Source: DASXTC01 sp036505635 (GTDB taxonomy: Bacteria; Acidobacteriota; Polarisedimenticolia; JACPZX01; DASXTC01). From it: DNA of 58,865 bases. Made by a program: the position numbers and the translations under genes. The stretch is taken from the NCBI GenBank assembly GCA_036505635.1, contig DASXTC010000035.1:1-58865 (forward strand). Reading direction: 5' to 3'. Of the stretch, positions 26,535 through 35,695 are shown piece after piece (positions within the stretch are counted from its first letter, which is position 1; each line of letters starts with the position of its first letter). A model generated the notes under the pieces. It worked only from the letters and a program-made list of their open reading frames with translations. It was not told where the DNA came from and did not search any database.

Positions 26535-27391
26535 GAGGCGGCCTTGCCCCTGAGGCTGGGCCGGCTCTGGCTCCTCACCTCCCCCGTGCGCGCGTCGTAG
26601 AGGTAGGGCAGCGCCTCCGGATCGAGGGGTACGCGGGTCAGCAGCCCCGCCTCCACCAGCGCCTCCAGGCTGGGCGGGTTGCCGCCCCTTTGCGCGCGCC
26701 ACGCGGCCACGGCTCCGCGCAGCGTCTCGAGGTCGACTTCGATGGAGAGATCGTGCACGTGCATCCGCGAGACATCCCGGACGTAGCTGCTCTCGGCGCC
26801 CGCCGCGACCTCCTTCCAGAACTCCAGGGACGTCCGCTTGTCGCCCATCTTGTTGTACATCTCGGCGTGCAGGCGCCTTACGACCGTCGGGGTGCCCGGG
26901 AGATTCATCGCTTTTTCGAAGTAGGCAGCGGCGCGCGGGTAATCGTGGAGCGTGTCGTAGCAGAGGAACCCGGCGTCGAACGGCAGTATCCATTCGCCGG
27001 GGTTGGCGGCGATCCCCTTGTCGAGCAGGCGCAGCGCCATCTCGTTCTCGCCCGCCTCCACCGTCATGATCATGGCCCCGACCAGGTACGGATCGACGTA
27101 GCGGGGATCGAGCTCCGAGATGACGCCGCCGTAGATGTGCTCGAGGTACTTGAAACGGTCCGCCCTCTCGTAGTTGCTGTAGTACTGGATCGACCAGATG
27201 TAGATCAGGTCCGCCATCACCTCGGGACACCCGAGCGACGTAATCTTCATGTACTTCCCCGACGGCAGGTAGAGGATCGGAGTGTTTGGCGGCCGGGACG
27301 CGCGCGCGTTCTCCAGCCACGAGAAGGACCAACTGGCCGACGCGATCGAGGCCGCCAGCCCGAGCGGGATCCAGAGCCTCCCCGGCCTCAC
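26531..27391 (-). CDS. TPR-containing membrane-anchored protein of the pil locus
   Basis: 286 residues starting at GTG 27391, overlapping the stop of the ABC permease gene (GTGA). A hydrophobic N-terminal segment (LWIPLGLAASIASASW) suggests a signal anchor. The middle (about 105-210) has TPR-like helical pairs such as ALRLLDKGIAANPGEWILPF and DYPRAAAYFEKAMNLPG. Located between the ABC permease and pilD, where Myxococcus has its own pil accessory genes. A role in pilus assembly is inferred from position only. Confidence 0.65.
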   Translation of the reverse strand: MRPGRLWIPLGLAASIASASWSFSWLENARASRPPNTPILYLPSGKYMKITSLGCPEVMADLIYIWSIQYYSNYERADRFKYLEHIYGGVISELDPRYVDPYLVGAMIMTVEAGENEMALRLLDKGIAANPGEWILPFDAGFLCYDTLHDYPRAAAYFEKAMNLPGTPTVVRRLHAEMYNKMGDKRTSLEFWKEVAAGAESSYVRDVSRMHVHDLSIEVDLETLRGAVAAWRAQRGGNPPSLEALVEAGLLTRVPLDPEALPYLYDARTGEVRSQSRPSLRGKAAS

Positions 27392-28149
27392 AGGAAATCC
27401 CTCCTGCGGAATACGAGCACCGCGAGGGCCAGCACGATGAGCGTGTAGGAGAGGCCGTAGACGGAGGCGAAAAGGACCTGGGCGGGAGGCACCTCCAGCC
27501 CGTGCACCACCATCCCCTTCACGTTGAGAGCCTCGAGGTTCGGCAAGCCCCGGTAGAGGAGCCGGCAGAGGGCCCGGCCGGCCCCTCCTTCGATCCTGTC
27601 AGCCAGCAACAGGAGCCCCCACGAGAGGTGTCCAATCACGTACACGGTGACGGTGAAGAGGCTGCTGAGGATCGGAGTCGAGAACGAGGAGAAGAGAATC
27701 GCGAACGCCGTCACCAGCATCAGCTCGACGAAGATGAGGACGATCGCGCTGGTCAGGGCGATGTCCATCCATCCCTTGAAGGCGAGCAGCAGGTAAAACA
27801 CCGTCGTCATGACGGCGACGTTCACGGCCAGGACCATGACCAGACCGAGGTACTTCCCCAGAATGAACTGCGACCGGCGGATCGGCTTGGAGACGAGCGT
27901 GTACACGGTGCGTTTCTCGATCTCCTTGAAGACGAGGCCGACCCCGACGAAGATGGCCGTCGCCACGCCGAACAACGAGATCGCGGCCAGCCCGATGTCC
28001 TTGACGATCTTCTCCTCCGCGCCGACCGTCAGGTAGCTCAGGATCCGGCTCGAGACGATCATCAGGATCGCGAAGGCCAGCAGCAGGTAGAGGATTCGGT
28101 CCCGGATCGCCTCGCGGAAGGTGTTTGCGGCGATCGCGAGGGTCCTCAT
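27388..28149 (-). CDS. ABC-2 type transporter permease (PilI-like)
   Basis: 253-residue membrane protein with about six hydrophobic segments. N-terminus RTLAIAANTFREAIRDRILY and the cytoplasmic stretch EKRTVYTLVSKPIRRSQF are typical of ABC-2 permeases of this class. The ATG overlaps the ATPase stop (ATGA), so the two form one transporter. In Myxococcus xanthus an ABC transporter (pilGHI) directly precedes pilD and is needed for pili; here the permease is followed by a TPR gene and then pilD. The substrate is unknown. Confidence 0.8.
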   Translation of the reverse strand: MRTLAIAANTFREAIRDRILYLLLAFAILMIVSSRILSYLTVGAEEKIVKDIGLAAISLFGVATAIFVGVGLVFKEIEKRTVYTLVSKPIRRSQFILGKYLGLVMVLAVNVAVMTTVFYLLLAFKGWMDIALTSAIVLIFVELMLVTAFAILFSSFSTPILSSLFTVTVYVIGHLSWGLLLLADRIEGGAGRALCRLLYRGLPNLEALNVKGMVVHGLEVPPAQVLFASVYGLSYTLIVLALAVLVFRRRDFL

Positions 28150-29075
28150 CTGGAGGCGACCTCCCGCAGGTAGAGATCCTCCAGGGTCTCGCGCCGCGCG
28201 GCCACGGAGATGAGGGTGCCCCCGGCCGTCCTGACGGCGTCGAGCAGCCGCATGAGGTCGGCCTGGACATCGACCCTTACGAGGGACTCGCGCCCCCGAG
28301 CGGAGATGAGCGAGGCCGCCAGACCGTCGAGCCGGAGCGCCTCGAAGGCGGGTCCGGCGAAGCTCACGTCCCACGAGCGCACCGCGGGCGAGAGCAGGTC
28401 CGACACGCGCCCCGAAAGGCCGATCCGCCCCTCCTTGAGGATCCCGACCCGGTCGCAGACCGCCTCGGTATCCGAGAGAATGTGCGACGTGAAGAAAACG
28501 GTCTTGCCGCGGGACTTCAGCTCCAGGATGATGTCCCGGAACTCCCGCCGGCCGATCGGATCGAGGCCGCTCATCGGCTCGTCGAGAATCACGAAGTCGG
28601 GATCGTTGATGAGGGCCTGCGCCATCCCGATCCGCTGCAGCATCCCCTTGGAGTACTTCCGAAGCGGCAGGTCGGCCCTGTCGCTCATCCCCACCTTCGC
28701 CAGCACATCGGACGCGCGCCGCCGCCGCTCCGCCCCGCCGTAACCGAAGAGCTGCCCGTAGAAGCTCAGGAACTCGCGCCCCGTGAGGTACTCGTAGAAG
28801 TAGGGGTTCTCCGGCAGAAATCCGATCCTCCGCCGGATCGGGACGCTGCGGTGGTCGCGGCCGAAAATCCGGATCTTCCCGGCGTCCGGGAAGATGAGCG
28901 AGAGGATCACCTTGATGGTGGTGGTCTTGCCCTCCCCGTTCTGCCCCAGGAGACCGAAGACCTCCGACTCCTCGATCCTCAGATCGAGCCCCTTGAGCAC
29001 CTCCCTGGAGGTGAGCGAGAGGTGCCCCTTGTACGTCTTTCGCAGCCCTTCGATCTCGAGCACGGGCCCGGGCAT
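28146..29075 (-). CDS. ABC transporter ATP-binding protein (PilH-like)
   Basis: 309 residues. Walker A GQNGEGKTTT about 46-55 (GxxGxGKTT form with Glu), Q-loop/GFLPENPYFYEYLTG, signature KYSKGMLQRIGMAQAL, Walker B DFVILDEPMSGLDP and the H-loop SHIL. A C-terminal ~70-residue regulatory tail follows. Starts 2 bases after a glycosyltransferase stop, so the transporter is cotranscribed with polysaccharide genes as well as with pilD. Either pilus-related or polysaccharide-related transport is possible; the pilD link makes the first more likely. Confidence 0.85.
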   Translation of the reverse strand: MPGPVLEIEGLRKTYKGHLSLTSREVLKGLDLRIEESEVFGLLGQNGEGKTTTIKVILSLIFPDAGKIRIFGRDHRSVPIRRRIGFLPENPYFYEYLTGREFLSFYGQLFGYGGAERRRRASDVLAKVGMSDRADLPLRKYSKGMLQRIGMAQALINDPDFVILDEPMSGLDPIGRREFRDIILELKSRGKTVFFTSHILSDTEAVCDRVGILKEGRIGLSGRVSDLLSPAVRSWDVSFAGPAFEALRLDGLAASLISARGRESLVRVDVQADLMRLLDAVRTAGGTLISVAARRETLEDLYLREVASR

Positions 29076-29077
29076 CG

Positions 29078-30241
29078 TCACCCTTCCATCTGCGTCGACA
29101 GAGACACGGCCCGGGCCGTCTCGCCGGCCATGAGCCCCTCGTAGAGACGCTCCTGCCGGCGGACCATCCCGTCGATGTCCCATGGGGCGGTGCGCGCCAG
29201 GGCCGCCTGGCCCATGCGGCGGCGCAGCGCCGGGTCGCGCACGAGCTCGATCGTCGCGCGGGCCAGCCCCGCCACGTCGCCCGGCTCGAGAAGGTACCCG
29301 GTCACGCCCTCCTCGATCGCCTCGGGCGCCCCGTCCACACGGGTGGCCACGATCGGCAGGCCGGTGGCCATCGCCTCGGGGAACACCCGCGGCAGCCCCT
29401 CCCACAGCGACGTGTGGATCAACAGGTCGAGCCTCCTCATCAGCTCGGGAACGTCGCGCCTCCAGCCTTCGAGCGAGACATGCTCCTCGATCCCCTCGGC
29501 CCGGATCATCGCGTCGACCTGCGGCCTCATCTCCCCGTCCCCCACCAGCACGAAGCGCACCGGCGCGCCCGCCTCGCGCACGACCCGGGCCGCGACACGG
29601 ACGAAGTCGAGCGGCGCCTTCTGTGGCTTGAGGCAGGCGACCATCCCGACCGTGACGGGTCGGTCCCCGTCGAGCCCCTCTGTACGCGGCGAGAAGTCCG
29701 ACAGGCGGATTCCGCTCCGGATGAGGGTCACGCGGTCCGGTGTGTAGAGATCCAGCTCGAGCCCGGTCCGCAGGTTGGCGCGCGACACCGCGACGAAGGC
29801 CGTCGTCGTCAATCTCCCGGTGATCCTCTCGAGCGCGACGAGGGATTCCCTCAGAAGACGAGGCTGCCCGGGGTGAAAGCCGTAGCCGTGTATCGAGTGG
29901 ACGATGCGCCCGACCCCCGAGAGCGACGCGGCCCACCGCCCCAGGATGCCCGCCTTGGAGGAATGGGTGTGCACGATGTCGGGCCGCTCGCTGCGCAGGA
30001 TCCCCACGAGGCCGCGCAGCGCCGAAAGATCGCGCAGCGGCGAGATCTCCCTTCTGAGGGCCGCTACGAGGTGGGTGCGCCGGACCGCGCGGCGCCCCTC
30101 CTCCACAAGGATCCCCTCGCTGCCCGTCACGAGGATTGGCTCGAAGCGCGCGGGGTCCAGGTGCGACAGCGTGTAAAGCGTGTTCTGCTGCGCCCCGCCC
30201 AGCTCCAGCTTGGTGATGATGTGGCAGACGCGGATCTTCAT
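29078..30241 (-). CDS. GT4-family glycosyltransferase
   Basis: 387 residues, GT-B fold. N-terminal domain begins RVCHIITKLELGGAQQNT, a typical acceptor-side start for GT4 enzymes; the C-terminal nucleotide-sugar domain has VGMVACLKPQKAPLDFV and the EX7E-type block EGLPRVFPEAMATGLPIVAT. Probably adds one sugar to the lipid-linked surface glycan on the cytoplasmic side. ATG overlaps the asnB stop. Donor and acceptor sugars cannot be told. Confidence 0.85.
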   Translation of the reverse strand: MKIRVCHIITKLELGGAQQNTLYTLSHLDPARFEPILVTGSEGILVEEGRRAVRRTHLVAALRREISPLRDLSALRGLVGILRSERPDIVHTHSSKAGILGRWAASLSGVGRIVHSIHGYGFHPGQPRLLRESLVALERITGRLTTTAFVAVSRANLRTGLELDLYTPDRVTLIRSGIRLSDFSPRTEGLDGDRPVTVGMVACLKPQKAPLDFVRVAARVVREAGAPVRFVLVGDGEMRPQVDAMIRAEGIEEHVSLEGWRRDVPELMRRLDLLIHTSLWEGLPRVFPEAMATGLPIVATRVDGAPEAIEEGVTGYLLEPGDVAGLARATIELVRDPALRRRMGQAALARTAPWDIDGMVRRQERLYEGLMAGETARAVSLSTQMEG

Positions 30242-32247
30242 GGCGTCCCCCGCGCGTGAACCCCCTCGGCCCGCGAGGATGCCCCCACACGTCCCGTCTC
30301 CATGACGGAGCGGAACCAGTGTTCCAGCATCACGAGAGTCCAGATCGCCTCCTCGTGGTTCCGGCGCCCCGACACGTGCTCGCCCAGCAACGTCTCGATC
30401 CCCGGGCGCGAGAGGATACCGCGCGAAAGGGTCCTCGTTTCCAGCAGCAGGTCGCGGCAGTAGCCTGCCAGGTCGTGCCTGAGCCAGTGGTCGAGCGGGA
30501 CGCCGAATCCCGCCTTGCGCCCCCTGACGATCCCAGCCGGCAGGTCCCGCGCGAAGGCCTCCCTCAGGATGGCCTTGCCCCCGCGGGCGCGAAGCTTGAG
30601 GGAGATGGGTATCCGCATCGCCAGCTCCACGACACGATGATCCAGGAGCGGGGCGCGGGGCTCCAGCCCGTGCGCCATGCAGGCGGCGTCGACCTTGTGC
30701 AGGATGTCGTCGGGCAGCCAGACGCGCAGGTCGGCCCGCTGGATCGCCGCCAGCGGTTCGCGCTCCCCCGCCGCCCCGTAGGCGGCGTGGATGGCGTCGA
30801 GAGGATCCGCGGGCCCGCGGAGCCCGGGCGCCACGGTGGCGGCCAGCGGTCCGCTCAGGCATGTGATCCACAGATCGTTGCGCGCCAGCGGCCCCAGACC
30901 GGAGCCTTCGATGAAGCGTCGCGCGCGTCCAGCGAGGTTGCGTCTCGCCGGCCGGCCGAAGAGGGAGGCGAGCGCCGCCGCCCGGACCATCCGGCTCCCA
31001 GCGCCCGTCCCCCCGAAGAGAGCGCCGAGCCTGCCCGCCAGCGCGTGGGCGCGGTGCCGGTCGTAACCGAGGAACAGCTCGTCGCCGCCGTCCCCCGACA
31101 GGGCGACCGTGACGTGGCGCCGGACCTCCCGCGAGAGGTGATAGACCGCCACCGCGGAGGAGTCGGCGAAGGGCTGGTCCAGCTTCGCGGCCAGATCGGG
31201 CAGGATGTCGGCCGTCTGCGCCGCCGTGGGACGGACCGGGATCTCATGGTGCTCGGTGTCCAGGATCCGGGCCAGCCTGGACGCCCGGCCCAGCTCATCA
31301 TAGTCGGCCTCCTTGAAGCCCACGGTGAAGGTCCGGATCGGCCCGTGATGCGCGCCGGCGCGCGCAAGCCGGACCATGGTGGAGGCGACGATCGCCGAGT
31401 CGAGCCCGCCGCTCAGAAAGATGCCCAGCGGCACGTCGCTGCGCATCCGGAGCGCCACCGACTCGGAGATCGTCTCGCGCAGCTCCTCGATCAGACGTGC
31501 TCCGTCAGGCGCCTCCCCCTCGCGGGCCGCCTCGGGGAGGCTCCAGTAGGAGGCCAGGAGCGCATGGCCCTCGGAGTAGGTCAGGATCGAGGCGGGTGGG
31601 AGCTTGAGGATCCCCGCGATCGCCGTGCCGGGCCCGGGGACATACTTGAGCGCGAGGTAGCGCCGGAGCGCCTCGGGGTCGGGCTCGACGCTCTGTGAGC
31701 GCGAGCGAGCCAGGGCGACCAGCGCCTTCATCTCCGAGGCGAACGAGATCCCGCCGGGGCCGATGCGGTAGAAGAGCGGCTTCTTGCCCATCCGGTCGCG
31801 GGCCAGAAGGAGACGCCGCCGTTCGGCGTCCCACAACGCGAAGGCGAACATCCCCCGGAGGCGCTCGACGCACTCGTCCCCCATTTCCTCGTACAGGTGC
31901 AGGATCGCCTCGGTGTCGGAATCCGAATGAAAGGTGTGGCCGCGTCCCGCCAGCTCCGAGCGCAGCTCCTTGTAGTTATAGATCTCCCCGTTGAGCGCCA
32001 CCCAGGCTCCGGGCTCCGCCCCGCCCCGCAGCGCGCAGCGCAGGGGCATCGGCTGGGAGCCCCGTTCGCTCAGATCGATGATCGCGAGCCGGCGGTGCCC
32101 CAGGGCCACGCCGGGGAGGACCCGGATCCCCTCCCCGTCCGGACCCCGGTGGGCCAGCGTGGCGAGCATGAGCGCGACGTCGGAGCGCGGGTCGGCGCCC
32201 GGCGCCCCGGATGGGTCGGCGCTGGCGAGGCCGGCGAGCCCGCACAT
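30238..32247 (-). CDS. asnB: Asparagine synthase (glutamine-hydrolysing)-like amidotransferase
   Basis: 669 residues. The N-terminal Ntn-hydrolase glutaminase domain starts with catalytic Cys2 (MCGLAGL), with LAHRGPDGEG and LNGEIYNYKELR; the C-terminal ATP-pyrophosphatase domain has SGGLDS at 279-284 and SGDGGDELFLGYDRH. AsnB homologues inside exopolysaccharide loci are thought to amidate sugar or amino-acid substituents of the glycan. That role is inferred from the neighbours; simple asparagine synthesis remains possible. Confidence 0.88.
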   Translation of the reverse strand: MCGLAGLASADPSGAPGADPRSDVALMLATLAHRGPDGEGIRVLPGVALGHRRLAIIDLSERGSQPMPLRCALRGGAEPGAWVALNGEIYNYKELRSELAGRGHTFHSDSDTEAILHLYEEMGDECVERLRGMFAFALWDAERRRLLLARDRMGKKPLFYRIGPGGISFASEMKALVALARSRSQSVEPDPEALRRYLALKYVPGPGTAIAGILKLPPASILTYSEGHALLASYWSLPEAAREGEAPDGARLIEELRETISESVALRMRSDVPLGIFLSGGLDSAIVASTMVRLARAGAHHGPIRTFTVGFKEADYDELGRASRLARILDTEHHEIPVRPTAAQTADILPDLAAKLDQPFADSSAVAVYHLSREVRRHVTVALSGDGGDELFLGYDRHRAHALAGRLGALFGGTGAGSRMVRAAALASLFGRPARRNLAGRARRFIEGSGLGPLARNDLWITCLSGPLAATVAPGLRGPADPLDAIHAAYGAAGEREPLAAIQRADLRVWLPDDILHKVDAACMAHGLEPRAPLLDHRVVELAMRIPISLKLRARGGKAILREAFARDLPAGIVRGRKAGFGVPLDHWLRHDLAGYCRDLLLETRTLSRGILSRPGIETLLGEHVSGRRNHEEAIWTLVMLEHWFRSVMETGRVGASSRAEGVHARGTP

Positions 32248-32250
32248 CGT

Positions 32251-33588
32251 CTAACCCGCCTCCCCGCGTTCCGCCGAGCGCGCCGGCTCGCCCGAGAGGA
32301 TCTCGAGGGCCAGGGTGCGACCGTCGGCCATCGAGTCCTCCATCGAGTTGTAGTACCAGCCCCCGTACCTCCCGATGGAATGGATCCCGTGTCGCGCCAG
32401 CTCCGCGTGGACGCGCGGGAGGATCTCCCGGCGGTGGCGGTCGTAGATTACGTAGGCCGGGTTGATGTAGAAGGCGGTCCGAGTGACGATGCGGTCCGAG
32501 CCCCTCAGGATCCCGGCGCGGATCAACCCCGCCCGCGCCTGCTCGTAGAGTCGCTGCTCATCCCACGGCTCGCCGGGCCGGGCCGCGATCTCGACGTAGA
32601 TCGACGAGCATCCCGCCGGCGCCGCCTCGGGCGTGAACGACGCGGGGAAGCCGGCCCGGTAGAATACGAAATCCCTCTCCGGAAAGTAGACCCAGTGCCT
32701 GTCGGGCTCGACCAGTCGATCGAGACCGAGGTTCAGGTTGATCACCGCCACGTGGCGCATCATCCGGGCCGCTTCCGACATCCAGGAGGGAAGCCCCTTG
32801 GCGATCGCCAGCAGCCGTGGAAGCGGGAGGGTCGAGACGAGACGCTCGTACGGGAGCGTCTCTCCCGAGCGCGTTGAGACTGTGCGACGCTGGGGATCGA
32901 TGGAGACCGCCTCCGACCCGAAGGTGATGTTCCTCACGCGTGCGGCCAGGGCATCGGGAAGGACCTGGATGCCGCCACGCCGGGGATAGAGGAACGAGGG
33001 GTTGTAGCCGAACGCCTTGCGCGAGATCCCGAGGGCCCCATCGACCACCTCGGACAGCGAGGGGCGCGGGATCGACCACGAGACCCAGTCGCACGTGACC
33101 TCCTGAAGGTCGGTCAGCCAGAGCTTCTCGTTGTAGGGAATCATGAAGTGGCGGGCGATCCCCGCGCCGAAGGTCCGCTCCACCCACTCCTTGAACGAGA
33201 TCCGTTCGGCCTCCCCGGTGGAAACGGGGCCGGCGCGCGTCGCCTCGACGAAGCCGACGAGGCACTCGGCGACCACCTCGGCGGGCAGCCCGTGCGTGTT
33301 CACCTGAAAGGGATACGGAGTGAACGTCCCGTGCGAGTGGATGAACGCCTTGCGATCGATCTTCACGAAGCGATCCTCGGGGATGAGCTTCTCGACCAGA
33401 GCCCGGATTTCCGGCCGCCTCAGGTGCAGCAGGTGGCCCGTCAGATCGAACGTGAAGCCGTCCTTGACGACCGAGCGGCACAGACCTCCTGGTCGATCCT
33501 CGCGCTCCAGCACGGAGACGTCGCAATCCTCCTGAAGGTGATACGCGGCCGAGAGCCCGGCCAGCCCGGCGCCCAGCACGACGATCAC
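32251..33588 (-). CDS. FAD-dependent oxidoreductase of the amine-oxidase/UDP-galactopyranose-mutase-like group
   Basis: 445 residues starting at GTG 33588, which overlaps the stop of the WecA-like gene (GTGA). The dinucleotide-binding motif VVLGAGLAGLSAAYHL and the following EREDRPGGLCRSV are typical FAD-binding sequences. The middle contains FMIPYNEKLW and a NFNLGLDR-like strand typical of the protoporphyrinogen-oxidase-like proteins of polysaccharide loci. Closest in style to UDP-galactopyranose mutase relatives, but I cannot confirm that reaction. The C-terminal GRYGGWYYNSMEDSMADGR resembles the FAD-contacting end of this group. Confidence 0.75.
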   Translation of the reverse strand: MIVVLGAGLAGLSAAYHLQEDCDVSVLEREDRPGGLCRSVVKDGFTFDLTGHLLHLRRPEIRALVEKLIPEDRFVKIDRKAFIHSHGTFTPYPFQVNTHGLPAEVVAECLVGFVEATRAGPVSTGEAERISFKEWVERTFGAGIARHFMIPYNEKLWLTDLQEVTCDWVSWSIPRPSLSEVVDGALGISRKAFGYNPSFLYPRRGGIQVLPDALAARVRNITFGSEAVSIDPQRRTVSTRSGETLPYERLVSTLPLPRLLAIAKGLPSWMSEAARMMRHVAVINLNLGLDRLVEPDRHWVYFPERDFVFYRAGFPASFTPEAAPAGCSSIYVEIAARPGEPWDEQRLYEQARAGLIRAGILRGSDRIVTRTAFYINPAYVIYDRHRREILPRVHAELARHGIHSIGRYGGWYYNSMEDSMADGRTLALEILSGEPARSAERGEAG

Positions 33589-34706
33589 CGCCGCCTCCAG
33601 TGCAGGAGGTTGCGCCGCGCGGCCTCCACGGCCGGATCCGGGAGGGGCTCCTCGAGCGTCACGGTCGTGGCTCCCCCGGCGGGCGCCGCGGCGGCATGAA
33701 CCGGGATCCGCGAGAGCGCGAGCCCCGCCATCACGAGGAAGATCACGACACCTCCCACGAGGAAAGCCGACAGCGTGGCGTCGAGGTAGAGGTTGAGGAT
33801 GGCGAGCGCCCCGAGCGCGGCCCCGGCCCCCCACGACAGAAAGACCACCAGCCGGACCGGCATCCCCGTGCGCCGCAGCCTGAGGGCGAAGTGATCCGGG
33901 CTCCCCTTGAAAGGGTTTTTGAATCGCGCCAGGCGAAGCGTCATGACGTACACGGTGTCAAACAGGGGGACGGCGAGGATCAGCAGCGGGCTCAGGTAGC
34001 CGATCTCATTGTAGCGATCGTACTTGCCAATCATCGCCAGCGACCCGAGCATCATCCCCAGAAACAGGCTCCCCGTGTCCCCCATGAAGATGCGCGCCGG
34101 GTGAGCGTTGTACTTCAGAAACCCGAGGAGGCTTCCCATGAGGGTGGCCGTCATCATCACGATCGGCGTCTGCCCGTTGAGCGTGGCGACCACCAGGAGG
34201 CAGGCCGCGGCGATGAGGGCCGTTCCCGAGGCAAGCCCGTCCATGATGTCGATGATATTGAAGGCGTTGGTCATCCCCACGATCCACAGCACGGTCAGCG
34301 CCAGGTTCGCCCACCCGGGCAGCACGCCGATGTGGATGGCGATGTCGCTCTTGATGAGGACCAGGGTGGCGAACCCCTGGCCGAGGAACTTGGGCCAGAC
34401 CCCGAGCACTCCGAAGTCATCGATCAGCCCCAGAAGGACCAGGATGGTGCCGGCCAGCAGCAGGCCCAGCACCCGCTGGTCGAAGTCGAAGACCAGCGCC
34501 ATCGTCAGGATGAAAGAGACGTAAAGGGCCAGCCCGCCCAGGTAGGGAATCGGCCCGCGGTGGTGCTTCAGAGAGCCATCCGGAACGTCCACGATCCCGA
34601 ACCGCACGGCGGCCCGCGCCGCCACCGGGGTCCCGTAGAGCGAGAAGACCAGGGCGGTGGCGAAGCAGAGCAGCGCCTCCAGCGGCAGCGGCATGTTCGC
34701 GATCAT
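33585..34706 (-). CDS. WecA/TagO-type undecaprenyl-phosphate sugar-1-phosphate transferase
   Basis: 373-residue polytopic membrane protein (about ten or eleven TM helices). Family motifs: LKHHRGPIPYLGGLAL, the aspartates in GLIDDFG, NIIDIMDGLASG, and FMGDTGSLFLG. These enzymes transfer a sugar-1-phosphate (often GlcNAc-1-P) to undecaprenyl phosphate and so start glycan assembly. The C-terminal ~50 residues are a cytoplasmic tail. Start ATG 34706 lies 2 bases after the GT2 stop; upstream open frame lies inside that gene. This is the likely initiating enzyme of the polysaccharide made by the locus. Confidence 0.9.
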   Translation of the reverse strand: MIANMPLPLEALLCFATALVFSLYGTPVAARAAVRFGIVDVPDGSLKHHRGPIPYLGGLALYVSFILTMALVFDFDQRVLGLLLAGTILVLLGLIDDFGVLGVWPKFLGQGFATLVLIKSDIAIHIGVLPGWANLALTVLWIVGMTNAFNIIDIMDGLASGTALIAAACLLVVATLNGQTPIVMMTATLMGSLLGFLKYNAHPARIFMGDTGSLFLGMMLGSLAMIGKYDRYNEIGYLSPLLILAVPLFDTVYVMTLRLARFKNPFKGSPDHFALRLRRTGMPVRLVVFLSWGAGAALGALAILNLYLDATLSAFLVGGVVIFLVMAGLALSRIPVHAAAAPAGGATTVTLEEPLPDPAVEAARRNLLHWRRR

Positions 34707-34708
34707 CT

Positions 34709-35695
34709 TTATACCCGGGCGGCGGCCCTCAGGGCCGCGCGCGAACGGATCGCCCGCCTCTTGCCAAGCGCGCGGCCGAGCAGGCGGCGGTGACCCCATA
34801 AAATCGGGACTGTCGTCGGGGAGAAGATAAGCAGATAGAGCCAGATCACAAGGTCCCAGGCCAGGATGAAGGGCAGGTGCGCCAGGAAGGAGCCGGGGGC
34901 CTCGTTCTTGAGGATGGCCAGCCAGCGGTTCTTGACGATGTGGGCCTGGATGTGGGGGGGGCGGCGCGTCATCTCGCGGTGACGGCCCGCCCCATCGCGC
35001 CGGGCCGTTTGGGTCCCTCCCCGGTAATGCGCGGCCACGGCGGCAGGCTGGTAGCGGCAGAGCCAGCCCATCGTCCGGGCCCTCCAGCCGGCGTCGAGGT
35101 CCTCCCCGAAGGCGAAGAAGTCCTCGTCGAAGAACTCACCGTCCATCGAGATGTCGTCGATGGCCTCACGCCGGTAGAGCGCCGCCGCTCCGCAGACGGA
35201 GAAGACCTCCCCTGGCTGTTCGTACTGCCCACGGTCCTCCTCGCCGTAGCCGCGCTCCATCACACGGCGGTTCAACTTCAGGATCTGTCCGGTGGTGTCC
35301 AGGGTGCGCCTGTCGAACCGCAGGACCTTGCCGGCCACCATGCCGACCCTGGGATCCTCTGCGAACGGCTCCAGGGCCTTCTCGATGTAGCCGGTATCGA
35401 GGGTCGCGTCGGCGTTCAGGAAGAGGACGTGGGCGCCGTGGGAGCGTCTCAGCCCGACATTGTTGCCGGCGCAGAACCCGAGGTTGCCGGCGTTTTCCAC
35501 GAGGAGGGCGGAGGGGAACCGTTCCCTGACAAGCTGCGGCGATCCGTCGGTCGAGCCGTTGTCCACCACGATCAGCTCCACGGCCGGCCAGGTCTGCCGC
35601 ATGACCGAGGTGAGGCATCCATCCAGAAACTCCCGCGAGTTCCACGACAGGACGATCACGGAGACCAGTTCACCGACGGCGCCGGTCGCGCTCAT
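34709..35695 (-). CDS. GT2-family (rhamnosyltransferase-like) glycosyltransferase
   Basis: 328 residues, GT-A fold: SVIVLSWNSREFLDGCLTSV, the VVDNGSTDGS block, NLGFCAGNNVGLR, and a DxD-like NADA (FLNADATLD). A C-terminal hydrophobic segment (LPFILAWDLVIWLYLLIF) anchors it to the membrane. The pattern NLGFxxGNNxG is typical of the WbbL/rhamnosyltransferase subgroup. ATG overlaps the next stop (ATGA). Confidence 0.85.
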   Translation of the reverse strand: MSATGAVGELVSVIVLSWNSREFLDGCLTSVMRQTWPAVELIVVDNGSTDGSPQLVRERFPSALLVENAGNLGFCAGNNVGLRRSHGAHVLFLNADATLDTGYIEKALEPFAEDPRVGMVAGKVLRFDRRTLDTTGQILKLNRRVMERGYGEEDRGQYEQPGEVFSVCGAAALYRREAIDDISMDGEFFDEDFFAFGEDLDAGWRARTMGWLCRYQPAAVAAHYRGGTQTARRDGAGRHREMTRRPPHIQAHIVKNRWLAILKNEAPGSFLAHLPFILAWDLVIWLYLLIFSPTTVPILWGHRRLLGRALGKRRAIRSRAALRAAARV

